Shown here: one piece after another, positions 1-18,991 of the stretch
Position numbering within the stretch: the stretch's first letter is position 1
Layout of the letters: every line of letters starts with the position of its first letter
Assembly (NCBI GenBank): GCA_038501625.1
Contig: JAZAYU010000011.1
Span: 11,044,849-11,108,848 of the forward strand
Origin: Corbicula japonica
Lineage: Eukaryota > Mollusca > Bivalvia > Venerida > Cyrenidae
DNA: 64,000 nucleotides
Direction of reading: 5' to 3'
Translations under genes and position numbers: made by a program
The notes under the pieces: model-generated
Databases searched by the model: none
What the model saw: the letters and a program-made list of their open reading frames with translations, nothing else
What the model was told of the DNA's origin: nothing

Positions 1-480
1 TTGTCCTATTCACTTCATACTTGGAATATATCAACAGCATGAACAATGCCATCTGTGACGACAAGAATGATAACTCAAATTTCAATATTTTTGAGTTATG
101 CCCCTTTCAAATGCAACTTTAACCTGAAACTTAATGTTGCCTATAACTTTGAAAGTACTTGTCCTATTCACTTCGTACTTGGAATATATCATCAGCACGA
201 ACAATGCCATCTGTGACGACAAGAATGATAACTCCATTTTCAAAATTTTTTGAGTTATGCCCCTTTCAAATGCAACTTTAACATGAAACTTAATGTTGAC
301 TTTAACTTTGAAAGTACTTGTCCCATTCACTTCATACTTGGTATATATTATCAGCATGAACAATGCCATCTGTGACGACAAGAATGATAACTCCAGTTTC
401 AATATTTTATGATTTATGTCCCTTTCAAATGCAACTTTAACATGAAACTTAGTGTTGCCTGTAAAAATGGAAAGTACTTG
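1..480. repeat. Tandem array, unit about 159 bp, 3 copies
   Basis: The phrase starting TTGTCCTATTCACTTCATAC recurs at 1, 159 and 318, and a decayed start recurs near 478, which gives a period of 158-159 bp. Each unit also carries TGAGTTATGCCCCTTTCAAA. The array begins at the window edge, so it probably extends to the left. It may be the tandem core of a larger dispersed element; no terminal repeats are visible on this side. Confidence 0.9.
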
Positions 481-1368
481 TTCAATTAATTCACTTGTGG
501 ACTGACTTAGCAGTTTGAAAACTGAAGAACACTAAAATTACCAGCAATTTATATGGGGAATTATTTAGATTTACATTTTGGCTTCCTTTTTGTCATCTTC
601 ATGGTCGTATTTCCATTTTTCAAATGAATGGATAAGACAATTAGGCCTGCCAAAACTGTTTGATTAAAAATTAGGAATTTTTATGATCTTACTTCTTTGA
701 TTACGTTGTTGAAGTTGTTGTTGCTGTTGTTAACGGAAGTAATGTCTAGGATAAAAGAAATAATTAAAAAAATAATGCTATAACATGTTTTGTATAAATA
801 GAATAATTTATATAATTAATTATTTATTAATTTATGTTGAAGACAGAGTTTGGCAATTGCAATGATTGCGAATAAATTGAAAATAGGAGCTTATTTTATT
901 AAACAATCATGTTTTACTGGTATTGTTTCTTTTATTGTTAAGTTCTTCATTTCCATGTATATTTTTGCCCTGAGCAGAGACTTAGAATCGTTAGGAGATA
1001 TCGTCATCTTTATAAATAAAGTTCTGCGTTTCTATTTTTTGCATCTGTTTTTATGAAACCTACACATGTAACTATTATGGCTGGTCTAATAAGAATAAAA
1101 AGGGGCTAATAAGAATAAAAAGACAACTTGCGAAAGAATGGTAGAACATTTACGAGGTTACGATAACATTTCGAAAGTTCAATTTATTTGTTTTATTTAT
1201 TTATGTTTTGTTATTTCGAATTCCAGAGATTTTGCCTGTAAATCCGAAATCCGCAGAAGTGTCTATACATACGAAGATTTCGGACAAAGTCCGGAGATTT
1301 GACAGGCCTCCACAATATATTGTTTTCCATCTCTGTGCTTTGATAAAAAAATAAAATAATAACATCAT
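481..1368. other. AT-rich spacer, no gene seen
   Basis: No coding region is convincing here. Several TTTATT words at about 1182-1205 read AATAAA on the minus strand and could serve as poly(A) signals for the gene ending at 1369, about 165-190 bp downstream of its stop. Confidence 0.5.
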
Positions 1369-2986
1369 TTAAAATGCTTCCACTTTCAGGATTCCGTCAT
1401 ATGAATGAGTGAGGATGTTTTCTACATCTTCCCTTTTAATAGTCTCCCGGCATTCAGTATACTCTTTAGCAAATTCACGCCATCTCGAAACATTCTCAAT
1501 GTTGCACTTAGCCAATTCTTTGGCTATGAGTTCCGTTGTTACCTCTATATTGGTGTTTTCACTAGCAGAGACCATATCTTCTGCGAGGTCCATTAAGAGA
1601 GCAAACTTCACCTTGGCAAACTCTTCTTGAACCGGATTACTGATGCTCTTTGTCAACATGGAACAGTAGTGTTGCAGTATTTTGATTCTTGTTTCCTTAA
1701 ACCGCTCTTTCATTTCATCGTGCGTTACCGCAGTACCACCCAGAAGTGTTGTGATTGGTTGAAAGGCTCTTTCCGGAGGATGTATAATTGATCCAAAGTA
1801 TTTAGTTGTCCTTCGGATTCTCGAAATTATAGGAAAAGGATTTCGAACTAATTCTCCCAGTTTATTGGAAACACGTTGTAACTTAGTGTTCGGTATGTGA
1901 TCAACAATGTTGTTTTCTGGAATAATGAATTGTCGAAGAACGCCATGTTGGAGACATTCAGCCAGCTGTGATAGAACTTTCAGAGCATAGTGTCCAATGC
2001 TGTCATATTTCCAAGAGGACTCTGTCTCGCTTTCACAAAGCCAGAACATCTGTGTTTTTAAACAATAAGACGAAACTTGATCTTCTTTGTCTATCACAGA
2101 TTTAAATAGCATTTTTGCAACAATATAACTTCCTTTCTGTGCAAATGTGAAATTGCGAGCAAGTATTTTTTCCACCGGTGCAAACGAATATCGCCATTCA
2201 CCTTCCGGGAACGCACTAATTGGATGAGCCACCGCAACCACAAAACATCCGGTGTTTGCAACCTTTTCCATAGTTTGAGAAGTTGGCCAGTGGTTTCTCT
2301 TCCTATTTAGCCATTCTGTAGCTACACTTCATTGACAAAACAACATCAACTTCTTGGCCAGTGCGAGTAATGTCGCCGGGGTGTCGCTGAATTTTGGTGC
2401 AAGAAATTGCTGGACCGTGTACGTATGTCGTAATTTCAAGGGTATCTGGCATTTCGAAGAAACCTGGAATTATTTCTTTGTAAGGGATAATGATATTCTC
2501 CACCAGCTCACCATCGTTGTAAACATCCACTTTACCGGAACAGTCTCCGTTAAATCGCATTCCTGCAAACTTCCCTGTTCTTATAGATTTCAGTTTGCAA
2601 TAACCCGGATGGCTTGCAGGAAATATCTGTAACATTTCAACACCGTCAGCTAGCGGTGGTATACCAGCATCTTCCTCAACGGCCAGGTAATTCTTTAAAA
2701 CAGGCATAGTGTCATAGTCAGACATGGCGTAAATAGCATCGCCTCCATCAATGCGTGTTACGGTGACTGATAAGCCCTCGTACTGACTGCCGATAAACAC
2801 AATATCATTTACCTCCCTAGATAAATCTGCTCTGGATTTGATATCTTTCTGTTGTTTCCCGGTGAATAGCCTCAACTTATATGATCTTCTAACCACTGGA
2901 AGAGGCAGAAGATAGCGTAATATAAAATTTTCCACGTTCGCTCTCAATTTTGCTGGATCGACGGTTAATGTTTCACAATTTTCCAT
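1369..2986 (-). CDS. Mab-21 domain cGAS-like receptor (nucleotidyltransferase), one frameshift
   Basis: Probable cGAS-like receptor: family members are cytosolic nucleotidyltransferases that make cyclic dinucleotides on sensing nucleic acid; activity here is inferred. The gene is intronless. Its start at 2986 has strong context (AAAAATGG). The first frame (2303-2986, 227 codons) holds the GS motif GSQYEG at residues 66-71, the metal-binding pair SDYD (Asp90, Asp92), HGPA at 190 and a third acidic site in EVDVV (Asp214). The second frame, open from 2328 to 1369, continues the same domain: a WLNRKRN..WP stretch, EWRYSFAPVEKIL, then the Mab-21 signature SYCLKTQMFWLCE and a helical C-terminus. 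The frames differ by one base and overlap at about 2306-2328. That gap is far too short for an intron, so it is a 1-nt indel (sequencing error or real lesion). The whole would be about 540 residues, usual for the family. A non-catalytic Mab-21 protein is less likely because all three acidic residues are present. Confidence 0.87.
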
Positions 2987-4042
2987 TTTTATTCCATGAA
3001 GTATAATGCCACCTTTTATTCTAAGAAGTATTCTGTCATCTTTTAAAATTGTTGCTTTTCCCCGGTCACTTGATTATATTTTGAAGCGGTATGTCCATTC
3101 GACTATAAAGACCTAAATGACTTCGCATAATAGGTGAATCCAGCTAAATTCAAGCATAAATATCGACCTTACACGCACAATGGTTTTAGCCAGGCTGCAC
3201 ACTCTGGTGAACTTCTGAATCAATATCTCCTCGTACAGTCAGCTAAAAAGAAACGCTACCTGTACGAATATATTGTATACTTAACTGCTTTAGAAACGCG
3301 CGGTCGTTTAATGTCGTTTTACTTTCAACAAATCCTAAATGAGCCTACTCGTATATATTTCAGATTAAATTACATATTTGTATTTCGAAATCATCAATTA
3401 GGAGATCTGATAAAATTGTCAAGGAACGGTCCGGAAATACGGCCTTCGTTATTTTTACATTTCTGCATATTGTATACACAAGGAACATCCGCCGACAAAT
3501 GATATTTGTAGAAGCCGCGGACGCATGTCTTAAATATGTGTTATTACACCTAAAAGGACTTGTAGACATGCAAACAATGTATGGTATTAACCTTTATAGT
3601 TTGAATGTGTAGTTAATTGAAAACAAATCAAAACAACACTTTGTACAAGAAATCTCAACAGATTTAAATGTTTAAACCCCGATTTAAGGTTCAAGTGGTA
3701 AATTGCTGGGTATTCCGTTACAGTTTGAAGCTCCAGCCGTGCTTCTATTATATATTCCAATTTTTTTCCTTAAAATACCGACCGTTTAGGAATACATACA
3801 CTTTGATGGATAAACACAGTGTTACGAATTTACTAACAGAGTTTTTGGCAAGCCCATAAAATGACATGACTGTACCTATAAATGATGTACACGATATCAT
3901 AGCAATAACATACTATTTTATGAAAATAAGGACACACAATCAAAATAATATATCCAGTTCCATCAGTATGCTCTGACTGTATTAACTCAGTTCAATACGA
4001 AGTCGCAAAACAACACCAGAAAAAGATGTTGGATGCCGCTGG
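2987..4042. promoter_or_regulatory. Intergenic spacer with possible cGLR promoter
   Basis: This is the roughly 1 kb between two minus-strand intronless genes. On the minus strand, AATAAAAGG near 3012-3020 and AATATAAT near 3072-3080 are TATA-like words within 100 bp of the start at 2986; neither is proven. A plus-strand ORF at 3134-3502 has no recognisable domain and I do not call it a gene. Confidence 0.25.
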
Positions 4043-5977
4043 TTATCTAAATGTGTAAATGTATACCAGATCGCTCCTTCCGACAACGACCATTTGGTTA
4101 CCTCTTGGAGTAATGGCTACATCAAGTGGTGCCAAAGGCGACGTCGGGATCATACGCACACGTTCTCCTTCATGGGACAGCTGCAGTACTCCCTTTCCTG
4201 CATGCGAGGCAACATACACATGACTCTGCCGGTCAACACACATCCCCCGGAAGTCCCCATCACCTTTGTAGGTGTTCCGGAAAAGCAGGCGTCCATTCGT
4301 GTTGTAGCATTCAATAGAGTCAAAATCTGTTGCAATAAATAGTTTTGACGTTCCCTCGTCGAAAGCTATACCTTGAACGTTTTCATGATTGGCGGTAATG
4401 TCAATAGCGATTTTGTGGGTTTGTTGTTGATCAGATTTCGCAATCTGGACACGCCCCTTTTCGGATTTCTCCTCCTTGTGTTGGATGGCGATATACTCCC
4501 CGGAAAAATTGGCCAGCGAGAAACAGCTGATATCCGTGCTGATTGTCCGGAAGTCTTCCAAGGATTTGTTCGCTGTTTTCAGTATGTGTATTTCATGGAT
4601 CTCTGGTAGAGAAACACACGCTGTTCTCATGCCTAGGACTGCCACTCCCCACGGACGGGCTTTAAAATTTGTGTGACTAACGAAATCACCATTCGCGTGA
4701 AAAAGTATCACGGATTTGCTCGTTCTGTCGGCAAGTATAATGTCTCCGTCGGAGAATATGTCCACCCCTCTTAAATCGTCAAAAGGGGACCTGGCACCGA
4801 ATATTCCAGTCTCTCTAACCGACCCCTCTCGGAAATTCGGGTTATCGTCACACTCCATGGTCAAATGACCAAATTTGCGGACATTGTTAGCGAACGACTT
4901 TATTCTTTCATCCATATGAAAAATGTATTCAACTTCTTGCTGCTCCTTATTTGAAGTGACCATTAGCTTTTCAAAGCGTTGACATTCTAATTTGATCTTT
5001 TCGTACGCAATAAAGATCTGCGAATCAGAACTGTGGAAAATGGCTGCTTCCAACATGGTAATCGTGTCACTTATAGCATTGGCAATTCTTTGTCCATCTC
5101 GAATAGATTCGCGAATCTCAACCTCCCTCGTTTCGTGTAGAAGAGTAAATTCATTTGAAAACGACGATTCCATTCTATCTAACAGTTCAATAAGCGTTGT
5201 TTTTAAATCGTGAATTTCTTTGAGAATTGACTGCTTCTTCTGGCTAAGGGAGTCTTTGGCGAAAACCTTCTTTGCCAGGATATTTTGTTGGGCTTCAAGA
5301 CATGCATCCAATCGTTTTAGAAGTTTTTCACCCTTTTGTTGTCTTCGCAATTCTTTGCCAAGCTTTGCTGTTTCAGTGACATGGTCACATTTTCTGTGCT
5401 TGGCGATAGCACAGGTAGGACAACACTGCTGTTGGTGGTCCTTGCAGTAATACTGCAGAAACTGGTTTTCGTGTTCCGAGCACTTCTCATCCTCAATAAT
5501 GGCCGCAACCGGCTGTGATCGGATCTTCGTAAGCTCGATGATTTTGTGACCACGAGTCAGCTTCATGCCCCTATGACTATTAGTGCACGTGGAACAAAGC
5601 GCCTCGCGACAGGAAGTACACCAAGTCAATGCAAACGCTTGTCTCTTCGTGCTCTTACACGGGTCACATTTCCGATTCCCAGGTTTTAAATCGACGACAT
5701 CAATTACTGAATCGACGAGTGTGTTGGACTTGTAGTGCTTCGCCCATTCTTCAGGCTTCAAACCTGTCTCCGGCGCTGGGGTCGGCTCCTGGCACACTGG
5801 ACATGGAAAACTATCCTCCATATGCTTTGACACTAAAATGTGCGTGTTCAAGCACTTGAGGCAAAAAGAGTGTAGGCAAGGCAAACATTTTGGCATTGTT
5901 AATCTTTTCCGGCAGATTGGGCAATTTATAAAATTATTAGGAAGTCCTGGAAATGTATCCTCGAAATTTGTTGCCAT
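4043..5977 (-). CDS. TRIM-type E3 ubiquitin ligase: RING, two B-boxes, coiled coil, NHL-like propeller
   Basis: Predicted RING E3 ubiquitin ligase of the TRIM/RBCC family, 644 residues in one exon. I start at the ATG 5975-5977 because it sits in CACCATGG, a near-ideal initiation context; the frame is open further upstream but has no better ATG. RING finger: Cys19, Cys22, Cys34, His36, Cys39, Cys42, Cys59, Cys62 (C3HC4). B-box 1 spans about 104-144 (CDPC...CTSC...CSTC...H) and B-box 2 about 166-200 (CSEH...C..H...CPTC...H). A coiled coil follows at about 205-330. The last 270 residues have repeated GV/GIAF..G..L.ADR patterns like the NHL/six-blade propeller of TRIM2, TRIM3, TRIM71 and the many molluscan TRIM56/TRIM45-like proteins. 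The propeller probably binds the substrate. The substrate cannot be told from sequence. The frame is intact, unlike that of the neighbouring Mab-21 gene. Confidence 0.94.
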   Translation of the reverse strand: MATNFEDTFPGLPNNFINCPICRKRLTMPKCLPCLHSFCLKCLNTHILVSKHMEDSFPCPVCQEPTPAPETGLKPEEWAKHYKSNTLVDSVIDVVDLKPGNRKCDPCKSTKRQAFALTWCTSCREALCSTCTNSHRGMKLTRGHKIIELTKIRSQPVAAIIEDEKCSEHENQFLQYYCKDHQQQCCPTCAIAKHRKCDHVTETAKLGKELRRQQKGEKLLKRLDACLEAQQNILAKKVFAKDSLSQKKQSILKEIHDLKTTLIELLDRMESSFSNEFTLLHETREVEIRESIRDGQRIANAISDTITMLEAAIFHSSDSQIFIAYEKIKLECQRFEKLMVTSNKEQQEVEYIFHMDERIKSFANNVRKFGHLTMECDDNPNFREGSVRETGIFGARSPFDDLRGVDIFSDGDIILADRTSKSVILFHANGDFVSHTNFKARPWGVAVLGMRTACVSLPEIHEIHILKTANKSLEDFRTISTDISCFSLANFSGEYIAIQHKEEKSEKGRVQIAKSDQQQTHKIAIDITANHENVQGIAFDEGTSKLFIATDFDSIECYNTNGRLLFRNTYKGDGDFRGMCVDRQSHVYVASHAGKGVLQLSHEGERVRMIPTSPLAPLDVAITPRGNQMVVVGRSDLVYIYTFR

Positions 5978-6625
5978 GGTGATCTGACAACTTACATTCA
6001 GCAAAAATCACTTAATGGTTTACATCCAAATCTATAATCATTTATTTACCTTAATTGCAAATACGAGATACAAAATGAAGTAATTAAAACTGGAAGATTA
6101 AGATTTCGTGAAATATATGAAAGAGACAATGCACTAAACGAAGCGAAGTAAAAATGAAAAGTAATACGTATGTAGACTTCAAAGGTCGCATTTAATGTAA
6201 AGTAAAGTGGAGATCAAATGGAAAAAACCGATTACGTTTTATTTTTAAAATTGTTCAGCGGTGATAACAGAATTTCAATCACTTGTATTTTTTGCAGGCA
6301 AGGAGGTTGTTATTACATAAACTCTGTAAACCTTGTTATTAAAAGCCTTGTTAATACGTTAAAATATTCATTATCGAAAAAAGCCAACACTGCAGCACTT
6401 CGTCATGAAAGTCTCAAAAGAAAACAACTGAACATACATGTATAAAAAATATATGCTACAGAAAATTTATCAACATTTTTTATAATATAATTTTCAAAAC
6501 TCTAATGACTCTCGTTAAAAGTGTTTTAATTCTTGGATATATTCTTTCTATAATCGTAACACTTCTACCTATATGTCGAACAATTACATGATGAATTTTC
6601 AGATTTTAATTACTGTTTAAACTGA
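5978..6625. other. AT-rich spacer, no gene seen
   Basis: This lies upstream of the TRIM gene and would hold its promoter and 5' UTR. I see no strong TATA box. A 75-residue ORF on the plus strand (6218-6445) has no recognisable domain. Confidence 0.4.
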
Positions 6626-6965
6626 TTTATTTCTTTTCACGTTGATATACGTACAGCATGTAAAAGTTTCTGTATAATAAGAAAATTTATGACAATACTG
6701 AAAATGTAAATGTTCAAAACGCTTTCTTGCATTTCACCTTGATAAACAGCATGTTAAAGTTTCTGTATATTCAGAAAATTCACGACAATGCTATAATGTC
6801 AATGTTCGAAATGCTTTACTTCTTTTCACCTTGATAAACAACATGTTAAAGTTTCTGTATATTCAGAAAATTCACAACAATACTGATAATGTAAATGTTC
6901 GAAATTCTTTTCTTCTTTTCATCTTGATATACAACATGTTAACGTTTCTATATATTCAGAAGACC
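6626..6965. repeat. Tandem repeat, unit about 93 bp, about 3.7 copies
   Basis: The word CA[GA]CATGT[TA]AAAGTTTCTG recurs near 6654, 6747, 6838 and 6932, each time followed by TATTCAGAAAATTCAC and AATGTAAATGTTCGAA with small changes. The array lies just 3' of the last exon of the first DHRS11 gene, so part of it may be in that gene's 3' UTR. A minus-strand AATAAA lies at 6627-6632. Confidence 0.85.
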
Positions 6966-7022
6966 GAAACAATCCTACCACGGCCGTATTGAGCAAAGGC
7001 TTCGCAAAAGTGACTAGAAAGA

Positions 7023-10000
7023 TTAGTATGGACACTCTGTGGGTCGTATCCAGATATCATGTACCTGAAACACAAACACATTTATGCAATATTTTGCGTA
7101 CTTACATCACGGTTCATGTGAAACAACATAATTATAAGCTCGTATTTTGCAAAACTTTTAATAAGAATGCTACTATTAGACTGAAGTTCTATCGTGCCTA
7201 TAATGCAGGGGTGGCTCCAGAGGGGTTTAGTGGGGTTGTTGGAAAAGCTATTTGGGCAGCAATATATACGTTTTGGGCAGAAAGTTGGAAATTATCATGT
7301 AACTATGCCAAGACTAGCCAAAACGAACCCCCGTTCTAGAAATAATGAATCTGACCCAGGTTTAATGTGTTTTGTATGATGTTCTCTACGAGTTTTAACC
7401 AGGAAACCGAAAGTGATTTAAGAATGATACATGAAACCATCATCTTCCAAATACAGAAACAAGAAAAAGTATTTATCACAACATTTGACGAACATAGTTT
7501 CGAACTCACAACCTTAATCAGTATATAAGGTAGATTTGCAAGTTACCTGCACATGAATTGGAGCACTGAGGGCGTAAATGACACTATCTGTGACGTCATC
7601 TGCAGTCATAGGCTGAAACAGACCTTCGAATTTCAATAAATGTGTAGTATTTTAAGTATAAAAAGCGAGATAAGTATTTCAAATACAAATGTTTGTTTTA
7701 ACTAAATAATATTGCGTATGGCTTAACAGTATACTGTGCAATTGTGTTTGCCTCCTAAATCTTAGGGTATAATTTAACGAGACAACTCTAAACACAATGT
7801 TCAGTATACTGTCAAGTCATACGCAATATTACTTAGTTATAAGTTAAACACACTTTTCTGCTGATTCAATTATGCTCGATACAAAGTTTCATACTAGAAC
7901 TTATGTGGAGTAGCTACCCCTCTTTTAATATGGATTCATAATGGTGTTAGGAGGATCCGAGGACATACCTCCCCCATGGAAATTCTGGGGCATTCCGAGG
8001 TGATTCATGTGGATTAAATTGCGAACTCGTATACACAGCTATGCGCCTGAAACGTGGGTATACGTATGTTAGCCGTCATTGTGCATTCAAATGGTGCTTT
8101 ATAGTGCATCTCACAGCTATAAATAACTGTGGAATGACCGTGCAAGTTACACCGCATCACTCGTATTTACCTTGTATCGTGTGTATGCTTTTTCTGCTCG
8201 TTCTGGGTCGTCCGGAAACATTCTGCTGTTAAACTCCGTCTTTGCCATCCCTGGACTGATCGCCTGCAGCAATAATAATAATAATGTAGCTAAACAAGAG
8301 TAAGTTTGGCCGATACTAATAAAACATTATTAGAATCATAGAGCATATTCAGATTTTATATCTAACAATCGGACATCTGACAAATGTTACTAAGCTATTC
8401 GACGTATTTTAGAGCTGCTTTGTCAAGGTAACCCCATTTTACTGATCAGTCTCAAATCTCAAGGATCTGATTGGCTGAAATGGCGACTGGTCGCCATTTC
8501 AGCCAATCAGATGCTTGAGATTTGAGACTGATCTTTTTGTTGTTTTAGTTCGTTAGCAAAAAGTTAAAGAATATTCAGTAAAAATGTAAAATATAACTTA
8601 CTGTTACACGAATATGGCTGTTCATCGCACACAGTTCATTCCGGATTCCCTCAGTAAGAGCTTTTACAGCAAACTTGGTGGCAGCATAGAAATGGATATG
8701 TGGTGCACCTGGGACTACACGATGACCCGACATGCTTGAATATGCCAAAGACAACTCTATTTGAAAACTATAAGCTAATATAACTTCAATCAACTGTGAA
8801 AACAATGTTGAAGATCAATCAGAACATTGTTTTTTTTTCTGAATGATATTTTTTGCTATTTCACTAATATCAACAACCATGGATACATTTACAACAGAAA
8901 ACCAACGAAGAAAATAGGCACTGAAAATACATGTTGAAGATCCTGTGACTCAAATTCCATGTAGCATTCTACACCATTTGTTCACCTTCTCTGCAATAAT
9001 TTATTTATATTCAGAACTAAATTTGATTCCCTATTCTTTAGTTAAACATTCACCAGCAATACATTTGATTTACATCCCGCTTTTGATTGCAGCTGGTACA
9101 TTTTTACCCAGTTCCTAATTCAAATGAAGATCTGCAACCTAAGAACTCTTAATATTTGACTGATATTCGTTTTGAGTACTAGTTAAGTACAGTAAAATGA
9201 CAAACACAAGACTGTCAAAAAAAGAGAAATAGAGGCTTAATGGCAAATAGTACACGTCAATCTCGTCTTAACGCGTTTTTAAACGCGTTCAAACGCAAAC
9301 TGATAAAATTCATCTCCTGAAAACCGTTATGTTATTAGTTTGTTAGATTTGACTTTAATGAGATTGGTTCAAACGATGCATTCAAATGTGTGCATTTTGT
9401 TTAACTGACCTTCCCATTAGAATAATGTGACCATCGTCCACTCCTCTCTCCTTCATAGATTTAACCGCTTCTCTCGTACAAACACACAGTCCTAGCACGT
9501 TCACCTACATAATACAACACAGTACACCAAATCACCATATATTCAACTAAATCTGTTTAGTTGATAGTAAATGTTTATGGATCAACGAGTACATGAAAGC
9601 AGGAATCAATACCCACCTAGGCTTTCTAGATTCCTGATGTAAAGAGTCGGACACTTGGTCCCGACTACATTTAACAATGTAACAATCAAAGGAAAGAATG
9701 CAAACATATTTCTAAATTCAACGCGGGAATATGAATTTATATTTTGACAATATATTTCAATGCAAAATGCTCCGCTTTGATACAATTAATTGCCATAATT
9801 TACAAACTCACGTCTAGCATGTTACGCCATTGTTCTGTACTTCCGGTCAGTAACGGTGCATCATGTGACAGTCCGGCATTATTAACACAAACATCAACCC
9901 CACCAAATTCTTTCTTGATTGTTTCAAACATAGCCAATATCTGGTCATCTTTCGATACATCACACTGTATAGCTGTCAGAGATCCCTTTGCGCCCTTCAA

Positions 10001-10301
10001 ACTGTCTGCGAGTGTCTGAAATCAAAGAGAAATGAAACAAAAAGAACGAAGCAACAAAGGGAGAGTACTCGAACGGGAATATGCGATCATTTTGTTTACT
10101 GGTACGAGTTATGCGAACAACCACATACATATACATTTTAACATTAGAAAATAATATCAAGATTCGTACCTGTATCTTTTCGGTATTTCTAGCACATCCG
10201 ATCACTTTCATGCCCAGTTCAACCAGGCGCTTGGCAATCGACTCTCCTAATCCGGCAGACGCTCCGGTTACCAAAGCAACACGACCTTCCCAGCGTTCCA
10301 T
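7023..10301 (-). CDS. DHRS11: Dehydrogenase/reductase SDR family member 11-like, copy A (7 exons)
   Basis: Classical short-chain dehydrogenase/reductase, NADP(H)-dependent and cytosolic by family; vertebrate DHRS11 reduces keto-steroids and other carbonyls. Exons, 5' to 3' on minus: 10170-10301, 9812-10015, 9410-9504, 8602-8734, 8171-8263, 7547-7612, 7023-7064. They sum to 765 bp, 254 residues plus TAA; human DHRS11 is about 260. All introns are GT/AG and every phase closes. Cofactor site TGASAGLG at 12-19, NNAG at 89-92, tetrad Asn114, Ser144/146 (SMSGHRV), Tyr160 and Lys164 (YAATK), ISPG after the active site, and the family C-terminus IRPTE. The start context is strong (AAAATGG). Intron 6 carries a foldback element and intron 4 a palindromic MITE. 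Head-to-tail with a close paralogue starting at 18645. Confidence 0.95.
7691..7853. mobile_element. Foldback MITE in DHRS11 copy A intron 6
   Basis: The arms at about 7691-7749 and 7790-7853 are reverse complements with few mismatches. Shared cores are AATATTGCGTATG and CAGTATACTG. About 40 bp separate the arms. No coding capacity. Confidence 0.8.
8444..8532. mobile_element. Palindromic MITE, copy 1 of 8
   Basis: Near-perfect palindrome: GATCAGTCTCAAATCTCAAG runs into CTGATTGGCTGAAATGGCGA, then the reverse complement follows. It lies in intron 4 of the first DHRS11 gene. This copy lacks the outer TTATAAAACTGAGCATGG arm present in most others. Confidence 0.9.
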
Positions 10302-11068
10302 TTTAATAGTTTTAAAAATTAAACAGAATGAATAACTCCGTAGTGCACTGTGTGTACTTCACGTTATCTAAATGTATATACACTAAATTTTTCTCTATGC
10401 ATGTACATTAATGCACAGGGGTGTTATCTTACCCTGATTTAGTGTACTTACATGTACCTTGCATTTGACCTATTATGCATATCGTCGCTAATATGCGAAA
10501 CTATTGTAACTTGTAAATATTTAAAGAAGGATATACAACAGTTTGCATAAAAAGACGATAAGCTAAAACCATCGTTAGGTCCACAGCTTATGAGCTAGCA
10601 TACTTATTAATAAACGCCAATGAATAATAGTAAGGCCTACTAATCATGGGAGAGATGGGATACCGGTCGGCATCAGTGGTAAGAATCCCCACATAAAATT
10701 TACTTCTGAATATTCTAAAATGTTCGACTCGAGTTTGGTTTTAGCATTGGTATAAAGCAAATTAAATCTGCTCACTGAATTCCTATTATAATATGCAAAT
10801 TTTGCATACTGCGTATTGCTCACATTCAAACTGCGGATACACCGGGCGGGGGCGGGGATGATCAACCCACAGAGGTTCAATCATTTAGGATCTACCCACA
10901 TATGACAAAACTTGTAAAGGATACATGGGTCAAATAAGTGAAGGAAGTACAACACAGTGCAGACAATTTTAAAGCACGAATAATTAACGAAATATGTATA
11001 CAGTATTATATTTTCACAAGCAAATAATACATTCTACAAAATCAGGAGTGTTCGTGTTGTGCTGCATC
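10302..11068. other. Spacer between the two DHRS11 genes
   Basis: 767 bp between the start of copy A and the stop of copy B. It must hold copy A's promoter and copy B's 3' UTR. No coding region is supported; ORFs in this stretch lack domains. Confidence 0.5.
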
Positions 11069-18645
<7,577 letters not shown>

Positions 18646-18991
18646 AATTTTTAATACAATTATCACTTAATATGTAAAATATTTACCAAATATACCGTTA
18701 AAAAAAGATGCAACGCTTGCATTACCATTCAGGTCAAAGGCAGGCCACATGCAGCAGTTTATATACTCCAAATTGTGACCGGAATGCAGGACAAGGTTAA
18801 ACTCATCATTTATCACAATATCCTGCCTGTTAAGCTGATCCTAACAGCGTCTTACATATACAATTTGTGTTGTCCTCCCACAACGTCATGCGAATAATCT
18901 TGCTTTGTGTCTCAGTCTTATTGAAAAGCAATAATTATCATAAATTTGAAAGTAAAGGTATATGAGGCATATGTAAAATAATCCGCATTAA

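Noticed and set aside
2303..2331. Tiny intron joining the two Mab-21 frames
   Set aside because: The overlap is under 30 bp with no usable GT/AG pair; a 1-nt indel explains it.
3134..3502. 122-codon plus-strand ORF
   Set aside because: No domain, signal or splice context. It lies in the promoter region of the Mab-21 gene.
4094..5859. Several plus-strand ORFs antisense to the TRIM gene
   Set aside because: They are shadows of a strongly supported minus-strand coding frame.
5978..6004. Upstream TTG as start of the TRIM protein
   Set aside because: The frame is open there, but a CACCATGG start 27 bp downstream fits eukaryotic initiation far better.
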